A stretch of DNA of 8,917 nucleotides from Pseudomonadota bacterium (lineage in GTDB: Bacteria > Pseudomonadota > Alphaproteobacteria > Rhodospirillales > Casp-alpha2). Shown piece after piece: positions 1 to 5,700 of this stretch. The notes under the pieces were generated by a model. That model saw nothing but the letters and a program-made list of their open reading frames with translations. It was not told the origin of the DNA and searched no databases. Numbering within the stretch: the stretch's first letter is position 1; every line of letters begins with the position of its first letter. The translations under genes were made by a program, and so were the position numbers. The DNA lies in assembly GCA_022563215.1 (NCBI GenBank), contig JADFNT010000050.1:1-8917 (forward strand), read 5' to 3'.

Positions 1-519
1 GCCGGCAGCGGCTCGAACCCGTCGTCGCCGCGCAACGTCTACGCCACCAGGGACGGCGAATGGATCGCCTTGTCGGCCTCGATACAATCCATGGCCGAGC
101 GCGTGTTCCGGGTCATCGGCAGGGACGACATGATCGACGATCCCCGGTTCCGCGCCAACCCGGACCGGGTCAAGCACCGCGACCAGGTCGATGCCATCGT
201 CGGCGGCTGGATCGGCGAGCGCAACCAGGCGGACGCTCTTGAGATTTTCGGCCGTGCCGAGGTCACCGCTTCGGCCGTCTACGACATCGAGGACATCATC
301 GCCGACCCCCATATCCGCGAAAGGGGCGTCATCGTCGACCTGCCCGACGGCGACGTGGAGACGGCGCCCATGCACAACGTCCTGCCTCGGTTTTCGGACA
401 CCCCCGGGACCTTCCGCCTGCCGGCGCCGGGGTTGGGGGAACACACCGGCGCGCTGTTGGCGGAACTGGGGATCGCCGAAGATCGCCAGGCGGAGTTAAG
501 GGAACGCGGGGTTATCTAG
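1..519 (+). CDS. CaiB/BaiF family (family III) CoA-transferase, 3' part
   Basis: The frame is open from the first base and ends at TAG 517-519, so 172 C-terminal residues are visible; the family is usually about 390-400 residues. Family III CoA-transferases move CoA from an acyl-CoA donor onto a carboxylic acid in the cytoplasm. Recognisable stretches are SPRNVYATRDGEWIALS near the visible start, DDPRF, the segment VTASAVYDIEDIIADPHI, and the closing PAPGLGEHT...LLAELG, all typical of the C-terminal half of this family. The catalytic Asp lies in the N-terminal half, outside the window, so activity cannot be judged. The next gene, a CoA-ester lyase, starts on the very next base, which fits a pathway in which this enzyme makes the CoA ester and the lyase splits it. 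The substrate cannot be read from this fragment. Confidence 0.93.
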   Translation, partial: AGSGSNPSSPRNVYATRDGEWIALSASIQSMAERVFRVIGRDDMIDDPRFRANPDRVKHRDQVDAIVGGWIGERNQADALEIFGRAEVTASAVYDIEDIIADPHIRERGVIVDLPDGDVETAPMHNVLPRFSDTPGTFRLPAPGLGEHTGALLAELGIAEDRQAELRERGVI

Positions 520-1449
520 ATGGGCGCAAAAACGGAAACCGCCGCCCCTCGCCCGGACCTTCCCGTCTGGCGGTCGTTGCTGTACGTGCCGGCCCACATT
601 CCGCGGTTCATCGACAAGGCCCACACCCGGGGCGCCGACGCCATCATCCTCGACCTCGAGGACAGCGTGCCGGCGGCCGAGCGGGACGGCGCCCGCGCCA
701 TGGTAGCGGAATCGGCGGACAAGGTATCGCAAGGGGGCGCCGACGTGATTGTGCGCATCAACCGTCCCGACGCCGAGGCCGAAAAGGACTTATCGGCCGC
801 CGTCATTCCCGGAGTCACGGCCTTGATGCTGCCGAAGGTCGACGATGGCTCCCATGTTTGCGTCCTTGCCGATCAGGTGGCGGCGCTGGAAAAGGAACGC
901 GGCATGGAAACCGGGGTTACGGCGTTCGTGGTCATGGTCGAAAGCCCGGCGGCGCTGTTCAAGGCCGCCGACATCGCCGCCGCCGATCCCCGCAACGTCG
1001 CCGCCACCCTCGGCGGCGAGGATTTCGCCACCGCCGCCGGCATGGTCCCGGATCCGGAAACCCTTTTTCTGCCCAAGCTGTTGACCCTGTTCGCGGCGCG
1101 CGCCGCCGGCATCATGCCGTTGGGCATGATCGGCACCGTCGCCGATTACCGGGACTTAGGAGCGGTGCGCGACAACATTCGCCGTTCGCGCCGCTTCGGC
1201 TTCGAAGGGGCGTCCTGCATACACCCTTCCGTGGTGCCGCTGCTGAACGAGGAAATGTCGCCGAGCCCGGAACAGGTCGGCCGGGCCGAGAAGATCGTCG
1301 ACGCTTATGGGAAGGCGGAAGAGGAAGGGATCGGCGCCATCGTCGTCGATGGCATGATGGTCGACGTGCCGGTGGCCGAACGGGCCAAGGCGCTGCTCCG
1401 GCGCCACGCCGCCATCCGGGCGCGCGACGCGAAAAGCGAGGCCTCCTAG
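520..1449 (+). CDS. CitE-like CoA-ester lyase (HpcH/HpaI aldolase family)
   Basis: This 309-residue protein has the usual length and order of motifs of the citrate lyase beta/malyl-CoA lyase/citramalyl-CoA lyase family, Mg-dependent TIM-barrel enzymes that cleave 3-hydroxyacyl-CoA thioesters. Visible motifs: RSLLYVPAH (18-26), DAIILDLEDSV (40-50), VRINRP with the CoA-binding Arg79 (78-83), LMLPKV (102-107), VESPAAL with metal ligand Glu141 (140-146), GGEDFA with acidic Asp168 (165-170) and GFEGASCIHPSVV (227-239). The ATG directly follows the TAG of the CoA-transferase with no spacer, so translation is probably coupled; only a weak GGAG/AAGGGA lies upstream. Family and class are secure. The precise substrate (malyl-, citramalyl- or a methylated homologue) is not; the pairing with a CoA-transferase favours a substrate activated by CoA transfer. 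The 3' end overlaps the convergent gene at 1446 by four bases. Confidence 0.93.
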   Translation: MGAKTETAAPRPDLPVWRSLLYVPAHIPRFIDKAHTRGADAIILDLEDSVPAAERDGARAMVAESADKVSQGGADVIVRINRPDAEAEKDLSAAVIPGVTALMLPKVDDGSHVCVLADQVAALEKERGMETGVTAFVVMVESPAALFKAADIAAADPRNVAATLGGEDFATAAGMVPDPETLFLPKLLTLFAARAAGIMPLGMIGTVADYRDLGAVRDNIRRSRRFGFEGASCIHPSVVPLLNEEMSPSPEQVGRAEKIVDAYGKAEEEGIGAIVVDGMMVDVPVAERAKALLRRHAAIRARDAKSEAS

Positions 1450-1910
1450 TCCTCGTCCTCTTCCTCTTCCTCGTCTTCTGCGTCTTCGTTGTCGGCGGAT
1501 ACGCTTTCGCCCTTTTGAGCGCGGTCCATGTTCTTGCCTTTTTTCTTCAATTCCTCGATCTTGGCGGCGAAGGCGATGTAGGTCAGTTGCGCCCCCAGCG
1601 CCGCTAGCAGCGGCGCGGCGATGAGGGTGAAAACCCAAAAGATGATCTGCCCTGGATCGAGTTTGCCGACCAGAACCACATGGTAGTAAATGACGTAAAC
1701 GATGAGGAACAGTTCCGACACCAGGGCCAGGCGGAAGGACGTGCGTTTGGTGATTTTGCGCTCCTGGATCGGGCCGCTGAAGGCAAGGATGATGTTGGAG
1801 AACATGCCGCCGGCGAAATTGACCAGCAACACCACCAGGCAGATCATGGCGATGATGATGGGGTCCAGGGTAAACCCGAACGACTTCATGAAACCTTCAA
1901 TGGCGCGCAT
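1446..1910 (-). CDS. Small membrane protein with acidic C-terminal tail, function unknown
   Basis: I do not recognise this 154-residue protein. It has three clear hydrophobic segments at about residues 17-45, 61-82 and 88-116. A basic loop (ERKITKR, 50-56) lies between the first two, and a basic stretch (ELKKKGK, 120-126) follows the third. The last 15 residues (140-154) are almost all Asp/Glu (13 of 15). It is most likely an inner-membrane protein; by the positive-inside rule the Lys-rich stretch suggests the tail is cytoplasmic. The ATG at 1910 is preceded by AAGGG with a 7-base gap, supporting this start; a second Met at residue 8 is possible. It lies 235 bases downstream of the MFS gene on the same strand, and a candidate terminator between them suggests its own promoter. 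Its stop TAG shares the CTAG at 1446-1449 with the stop of the lyase gene. Confidence 0.8.
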   Translation of the reverse strand: MRAIEGFMKSFGFTLDPIIIAMICLVVLLVNFAGGMFSNIILAFSGPIQERKITKRTSFRLALVSELFLIVYVIYYHVVLVGKLDPGQIIFWVFTLIAAPLLAALGAQLTYIAFAAKIEELKKKGKNMDRAQKGESVSADNEDAEDEEEEEDED

Positions 1911-2035
1911 GGCTGAGCCCTTTTCGATGGGGAAAACACGCTCACCGTCAAATAAACGGCCCGATCCGGTTCCCCCGTCGGCCGTCCGCCGCGTAACGGT
2001 TGGCGATTCGGCGATAACCTACCGCGAATCGAGCG

Positions 2036-2066
2036 GGTATAACATAAGTAACAGGTAAATATTCCG
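2036..2066 (-). promoter_or_regulatory. Candidate promoter for the small membrane protein
   Basis: The only AT-rich stretch of the 1911-2145 gap lies about 125-155 bases upstream of the gene start at 1910. On the minus strand it reads TTTACG, 18 bases, TATGTT, a weak sigma-70-like pair. Matches are partial and nothing else confirms it. Confidence 0.2.
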
Positions 2067-2067
2067 T

Positions 2068-2104
2068 AAAGGAAAGGCTAGCGCGCCTCGGCGCCCGAGA
2101 AGCC
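2068..2104 (-). terminator. Candidate intrinsic terminator after the HcaT-like MFS gene
   Basis: On the minus strand, about 40 bases past the MFS stop, a perfect CTCGG-GCG-CCGAG hairpin (2099-2087) lies inside an outer GGCT/AGCC pairing (2104-2101 with 2079-2076). It is followed at once by TTTCCTTT (2075-2068). The stem is short and the inner and outer parts are joined by an uneven loop, so this is only a plausible terminator. Confidence 0.35.
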
Positions 2105-2145
2105 AGGTTTGCCCTATCGTTGAAAATACTTATCAAACATTCCCG

Positions 2146-3357
2146 TCAGCGGCTTCTCATCAACATCAGCGCCGCCCCGCCCCCCGCCGCCGCCAGGAGG
2201 GCCATCGCCTGATAGGCGCCGGAGCCGTAAAGGGCATAGAGCTTGCCGGCGGCCAGCGAGGCGGCGCCCAGGGCCAGCCCCATGACGACCGCCGAATAGA
2301 GGCTTTGCGCCGACGCCGACAGGGCCTGGGGCATGCGCCGGGCGATGAAATAGATGGCGCCCAGGTGGGTGGCGCCGAAGGTGAAGCCGTGCAGGGCCTG
2401 CATGGCGATCAGCACCAACAGGCCGTCCGCGGCCCCGGTCACCGACCAGCGAAGGGCGCCGGCCAGCCCGCCCAAGGCGATCAGCCGGACCGGGCCGAAA
2501 CGGCGGATCAGCCGGGCACCGAAGGCGAACAGGATGATTTCGGCGGCGACCCCTTCGGCCCACAGCCAGCCGATGACGTTTTCCGAATAGCCCTGGGCCT
2601 TCCAGTTCAGCGTCCCGAAACCGTAATAGACGGCGTGGCTGGCCTGGATCAGGGCGGCGGCGGTGATGAACAGGCAAAACGGCCGGTCACGCAGGATCTC
2701 GAGCGCCGCCAGGCGCTTGCCGGTCCGGGCCGGGACCTTCGTTGACGGCAGGGCCCAGATGACGGCAACGGTGACGGCGAGGCCCGACAGGATCGCCCAG
2801 TAGATGATGTCGGGATCGCGCCCGGCGAGGACATAGCCGGCGCCGACGGCGGTGGCCATGAAACTCAACGACCCCCAAAGCCGGATGCGGCCGTAATCCA
2901 GCTCCTTGCCGCCCGGAGTCGTGGAGTCGCGGCGCCGCGACAGCATGGTCAGGCTTTCGCCCAAGGGCATGATCGGCGACCACACGGCGAAGAACATCAC
3001 CGTTACCAGAAGCAAGGCCCAAAACCCGTCGGTGACGCCGAACAACGAGAATGCGGCGAGCCCCGCCAGCGCCAGCGCCAGCATGATCGGGCGGCGTTGG
3101 CCGCGCCGGTCGGCGATATGGGCGATCAGCGGATTGAAGACGACCTTGACGCCGACCCCGGCGGCAATCAGGGCGCCGATTTCAGTCGCCTCCAGCCCCT
3201 TCGCCGCCAGCCACACCGGCCAGAACGGCAAATGAATGCCGATGAGGGCGAAGACGGCGCCGTAATAAAACGCCAGGCGCACCGAATTTCCTGTACCGGT
3301 GTCGGTTTCGGGCCCGGGGAGAGATCCGGGGGCGGGTCCGGAGGCGGGGGCGGTCAT
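2146..3357 (-). CDS. MFS transporter, HcaT-like (MFS_1-like family)
   Basis: A 403-residue, roughly twelve-helix inner-membrane carrier of the major facilitator superfamily. The diagnostic stretch YGRIRLWGSLSF (155-166), the loop-2 motif ADRRGQRRP (82-90) and LHGFTFGATHLGAIYF in the second half match the group containing E. coli HcaT, a putative 3-phenylpropionate transporter. The real substrate is unknown. Start: the ATG at 3357 has AAGGA about 14 bases upstream, which is distant, and the first 25 residues are Pro/Gly/Thr-rich and unlike the family. A GTG at 3282-3280 (residue 26) has AGGA six bases upstream and would begin just before the first helix, so it is a serious alternative. The gene is divergent from the reductase at 3509; the 151-base gap between them holds the promoters of both. 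Confidence 0.9.
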   Translation of the reverse strand: MTAPASGPAPGSLPGPETDTGTGNSVRLAFYYGAVFALIGIHLPFWPVWLAAKGLEATEIGALIAAGVGVKVVFNPLIAHIADRRGQRRPIMLALALAGLAAFSLFGVTDGFWALLLVTVMFFAVWSPIMPLGESLTMLSRRRDSTTPGGKELDYGRIRLWGSLSFMATAVGAGYVLAGRDPDIIYWAILSGLAVTVAVIWALPSTKVPARTGKRLAALEILRDRPFCLFITAAALIQASHAVYYGFGTLNWKAQGYSENVIGWLWAEGVAAEIILFAFGARLIRRFGPVRLIALGGLAGALRWSVTGAADGLLVLIAMQALHGFTFGATHLGAIYFIARRMPQALSASAQSLYSAVVMGLALGAASLAAGKLYALYGSGAYQAMALLAAAGGGAALMLMRSR

Positions 3358-3508
3358 GGTCTTGATCTTGATCCTTAACCCGGGGCTGGGTACAGAGAGG
3401 CCAAGATAAAGCGAAAGCCCGGGTCCCGGAAGGTTAAAGCCGGTCCCGGATGGCCCGCCTGGGAATCAACCAGGGGGGATCAACCCCGGGGATCGAAAGG
3501 GAGGAGTC
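3358..3508. promoter_or_regulatory. Divergent intergenic control region with direct repeats
   Basis: This 151-base gap separates the divergent MFS and reductase genes. GGTCCCGGA occurs at 3422-3430 and again at 3442-3450, exactly 20 bases apart (about two helical turns). A related pair, GAATCAACC 3463-3471 and GGATCAACC 3477-3485, lies nearer the reductase start. GGGAGG at 3499-3504, four bases before the ATG, is the strong ribosome binding site of the reductase. No convincing -35/-10 pair was seen on either strand. The repeats could be operator half-sites, but this is inference. Confidence 0.4.
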
Positions 3509-4459
3509 ATGAAGATCGCGGTATTCGGCACCGGCGGCGTCGGCGGGTATTTCGGCGCCCGGCTGGCGGCGGCCGGCGAGGAGGTGCATTTCATCGCCCG
3601 CGGCAAGCACCTGGAGGCGATCAACGAAAACGGGCTCAGCATCGAAAGCCCGCTCGGCAACGCCCATGTCGAGAAGGCCCGGGCCACCGACGATGCGGCC
3701 GAAATCGGTCATGCCGACATGGTGATGGTGGCGGTGAAGCTCTACGACACCGACGAGGCGGTGCGCGCGTGTGCGTCCCTGATCGGGCCGGACTCGACGG
3801 TGGCGTCGTTCCAGAACGGGGTCACCGGCGGCGACGCGTTGGTCGACGCCTTCGGGCCGCAACGGGTCATCGGCGGCACGGCGGCGATCGCCGCCATGAT
3901 CTCGGCCCCCGGCGTCATCACCCATACCGGCGCCATTGCGACCATCGCCTTCGGCGAATGGGACGGGATCGCAAGCCCCCGCACCGAGGCCTTGTTGGGG
4001 GCGTTCGAAAACGCCGGCGTCGAGGCGACCCTTTCAAGCGACATCACCGCCGCCCTGTGGTCGAAGTTCGTTTTCCTGTCATCCTTCAGCGGCATCACCT
4101 GCGCGCTCAGGCTGCCCATCGGGCCGATCCGCGAGGACTCCGATCATTGGTCCCTGTTCCGCCGCGCCATGGAAGAAACCTTCGCCGTCGCCGTCGCCCG
4201 CGGCGTCGCCTTGGCCGACGATCTGGTCGATCAACGCCTCGCCTTCACCGAAGGCTTCGCGCCCGAGACCTACGCCTCCATGTATCACGACCTGGTGGCC
4301 GGCAAGCGGATCGAACTTCCGTGGCTTTCCGGCGCCGTCGTCGACATGGGCCGGGAATTAGGCGTCGAGACGCCGGTCCACGAAGGTTTTTGCCGGACGC
4401 TCAAGCCCTTTGTCGATGGTGGGCCGGGGGGCAAGGCGGCGGGCAAGGCGGCGGGTTAA
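3509..4459 (+). CDS. 2-dehydropantoate 2-reductase family protein (PanE/ApbA-like)
   Basis: This 316-residue cytoplasmic NAD(P)-dependent reductase has an N-terminal Rossmann domain opening with GTGGVGGYFG (7-16), VAVKLYD with conserved Lys77 (74-80), and QNG (102-104, equivalent to Asn98 of E. coli PanE). A helical C-terminal domain carries the catalytic Lys186 in ALWSKF (182-187) and the Ser257/Asp261/Glu269 set equivalent to E. coli Ser244/Asp248/Glu256. PanE reduces ketopantoate to pantoate in the pantothenate/CoA pathway. However, the two Asn residues that in E. coli follow the catalytic Lys and line the pantoate pocket (180 and 184) appear as Leu190 and Ser194, so this may be a paralogue acting on another 2-keto acid. 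The start is secure (GGGAGG four bases upstream). The tail, from about residue 304, ends in GKAAGKAAG encoded by a short tandem repeat. It converges on the next gene with only nine bases between stops. Confidence 0.9.
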   Translation: MKIAVFGTGGVGGYFGARLAAAGEEVHFIARGKHLEAINENGLSIESPLGNAHVEKARATDDAAEIGHADMVMVAVKLYDTDEAVRACASLIGPDSTVASFQNGVTGGDALVDAFGPQRVIGGTAAIAAMISAPGVITHTGAIATIAFGEWDGIASPRTEALLGAFENAGVEATLSSDITAALWSKFVFLSSFSGITCALRLPIGPIREDSDHWSLFRRAMEETFAVAVARGVALADDLVDQRLAFTEGFAPETYASMYHDLVAGKRIELPWLSGAVVDMGRELGVETPVHEGFCRTLKPFVDGGPGGKAAGKAAG

Positions 4460-4466
4460 GGCGGCG
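4430..4466 (+). repeat. 12-bp tandem repeat at the 3' end of the reductase gene
   Basis: GGCAAGGCGGCG occurs twice in perfect tandem (4430-4441, 4442-4453). A third copy, 4454-4466, has C changed to TT. The perfect copies encode GKAA twice; the extra base in the third copy creates the TAA stop at 4457-4459. Without it the frame would read on through GKAAV to a TAA at 4470-4472. It looks like replication slippage at a gene end. Confidence 0.85.
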
Positions 4467-4468
4467 GT

Positions 4469-5293
4469 CTAAGAAGACTCCGCCTCGGCCAATTCCTCCA
4501 CATACCCCAACCCGGCGATCGCCCGGGGGCCGTACCAGCTCAGCAACTGGCCATCGACCAGCCGCGCCTTTTCGGCGGCGGCGGGATGCGCGGAGCGGAA
4601 TTCGGCGACATGCGCCTCGGTGAAGGCGAACGGTTCGGAAGAGAACAGCACCAGGTCGGCGTCCGCCAGCAGGGCATCGGAAAGTTCGATTTCCGGATAG
4701 CGCCGGTCCTTATCGCCGCCGATGGTCCGCCAGCCGATCAGCGACAGCATGCTCGACACATAGGTGTCGGCGGATACGGTCATCCACGGGTCCTTCCAGA
4801 TCAGGTACAGCACCCGCCGGTCCGGCCCCCGGGTTGGTCCCCGGTCCGGCCCCGTGGTGACCCGGCGATAAGCCCTTTCGAAATCGGCGACCAGGGTCCG
4901 GGCCCGGGCCTCGGCGCCGAAGACTCCGCTTAAGAGTTTGAAAAGGGGGATGTTGTCGGCGACCTCGACGGGGTGGGTCGTCACCACCCGGATGCCCCGG
5001 TCGGCCAGATCGCCGGCCAGGTCCTTCGGCGTTTCGTCGATATTGACGACGGCGTGAGTGGGTCTCAGGGCCGACACCTTTTCCATGTTCACCTTCTTGG
5101 TTCCGCCGACGGACGGCACGCCCCCGACCCGGTCCTCGGGATGGACGCAATACATCGTCCGACCGACGACCTGGGGTCCGAGCCCAAGCGCGAACAGCAG
5201 TTCCGTCAGGCTCGGCACCAGGGACAGGATCCTCGCCCGCGGCCCGGCGGCAGGATGTTCGGCCCCGGCGGCGTCGATTTGCGTGGTGGACAA
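4469..5293 (-). CDS. Helical-backbone metal receptor / BtuF-like binding protein without signal peptide
   Basis: A 274-residue member of the PF01497-type periplasmic-binding fold (BtuF, FhuD, FepB relatives), which bind cobalamin or metal chelates through two lobes joined by a rigid helix. Visible motifs: [17 protein letters not shown] (21-37), [11 protein letters not shown] (59-69) with [12 protein letters not shown] (76-87) finishing the first lobe, [14 protein letters not shown] (161-174) starting the second, and [18 protein letters not shown] near the end. The start is TTG at 5293: AAGGAGG sits six bases upstream, and no better start exists. The N-terminus ([17 protein letters not shown]) has no hydrophobic core or lipobox, so the protein is probably cytoplasmic, or exported by an unseen route. 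No ABC permease or ATPase lies nearby. Residues 148-159 contain a short duplication ([12 protein letters not shown]). The ligand is unknown; a cobalamin- or metal-related role is inferred from the family. Confidence 0.85.
   Translation of the reverse strand: MSTTQIDAAGAEHPAAGPRARILSLVPSLTELLFALGLGPQVVGRTMYCVHPEDRVGGVPSVGGTKKVNMEKVSALRPTHAVVNIDETPKDLAGDLADRGIRVVTTHPVEVADNIPLFKLLSGVFGAEARARTLVADFERAYRRVTTGPDRGPTRGPDRRVLYLIWKDPWMTVSADTYVSSMLSLIGWRTIGGDKDRRYPEIELSDALLADADLVLFSSEPFAFTEAHVAEFRSAHPAAAEKARLVDGQLLSWYGPRAIAGLGYVEELAEAESS
4817..4853 (-). repeat. 24-bp-spaced direct repeat inside the receptor gene
   Basis: CCGGTCCGGCCCC occurs at 4817-4829 and 4841-4853, 24 bases apart and therefore in frame. 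It encodes the repeated GPDR of residues 148-159, at the junction between the linking helix and the second lobe. It looks like a local in-frame duplication lengthening a loop. Confidence 0.8.
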
Positions 5294-5299
5294 GGTTTT

Positions 5300-5355
5300 C
5301 CTCCTTAGGCCGTTTTCGGAAAGAAACCCAATAAACGGCTGCCACCAAGGGTTTC
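5300..5355 (-). promoter_or_regulatory. Structured 5' leader of the receptor gene, candidate translational switch
   Basis: Reading the minus strand toward the TTG start, two perfect 7-base stems interleave. Stem A is GAAACCC (5355-5349) with GGGTTTC (5329-5323). Stem B is GCCGTTT (5339-5333) with AAACGGC (5315-5309). They could form an H-type pseudoknot ending two bases before the AAGGAGG Shine-Dalgarno (5306-5300). A third pairing, CCTTGG (5350-5345) with CTAAGG (5308-5303, one G-U), would cover part of the Shine-Dalgarno. It abuts stem B but competes with stem A for bases 5350-5349. This is the geometry of an on/off switch. It matches no riboswitch class I know, and no B12 box was seen. The pairings are visible in the sequence; the function is inferred. 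Confidence 0.4.
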
Positions 5356-5420
5356 GGCCCGCTTTCCCCGGTTTTCCCCGAGACCGGATTGTTCCCGGAT
5401 GTAACGCCCGTCACACCCAA

Positions 5421-5451
5421 TTTATAGTGATTTTTCCTATATTTATCTTAA
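5421..5451 (-). promoter_or_regulatory. Candidate promoter for the receptor gene
   Basis: On the minus strand TTAAGA (5451-5446) and TATAAA (5426-5421) are separated by 19 bases within an AT-rich island. Spacing is longer than the usual 17. If correct, transcription would start near 5414 and give a leader of about 120 bases containing the paired stems at 5300-5355. Confidence 0.3.
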
Positions 5452-5700
5452 GTTCAAAATTCGCCACCAACCCAAGTATGGTTTAATAAAACCCACTAGG
5501 TTGAGGATAATTAGTTAGGACGCCGATTTACGGAATGAAGGGATTCTTGTGCCGCCGGCGCGGCATATCCTGGGAACAATCCGTTGACGACTAGAAAACA
5601 CAAGCGGATGTCAAGTCCCTGAACAAGCCCGAACCGGGCACCTGACGGACCATCCAGGTTGATCCCTCAGCGCCGGTTCACCCCCCGGTCGGCCGAGGAT

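Larger units (their letters stand above)
5294..5700. other. Divergent intergenic region, 407 bases, no gene seen
   Basis: The left third (5294-5400) is the GC-rich leader of the receptor gene on the minus strand. Positions about 5410-5520 are an AT-rich island that probably holds the promoters of both divergent genes. On the plus strand GATAAT (5506-5511) could be a -10 for the GGDEF/EAL gene, but no good -35 accompanies it. Beyond it, the presumed plus-strand leader has two hairpins. TGCCGC-CGGC-GCGGCA (5550-5565) lies within an outer GGAT/ATCC pairing (5541-5544 with 5567-5570). GCCCG-AAC-CGGGC is at 5627-5639. A 19-codon reading frame at 5535-5594 lacks a ribosome binding site and is not called. 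Confidence 0.5.

Noticed and set aside
858..1607. Long plus-strand frame inside and beyond the lyase gene
   Set aside because: Arg-rich low-complexity translation in a shifted frame of a well-supported lyase; no start signal.
3769..4623. Long plus-strand frame across the reductase and receptor genes
   Set aside because: Arg/His-rich translation typical of shifted frames in GC-rich DNA, overlapping two recognised genes.
5294..5420. Cobalamin riboswitch upstream of the BtuF-like gene
   Set aside because: The minus-strand leader has no recognisable B12 box or other conserved core of the class; only the local competing stems are visible.
5480..5493. GGTTT-AATA-AAACC inverted repeat as an operator
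   Set aside because: Five-base arms in an AT-rich stretch are expected by chance, and no second copy was found.
5535..5594. Leader peptide of 19 residues before the GGDEF-EAL gene
   Set aside because: No Shine-Dalgarno at a usable distance and no run of a regulatory amino acid codon; the hairpin it overlaps explains its composition.
5659..5700. TTG at 5659 as start of the GGDEF-EAL gene
   Set aside because: AGG directly abuts the TTG, too close for a ribosome binding site; the ATG at 5701 begins the coiled coil. Kept only as an alternative.
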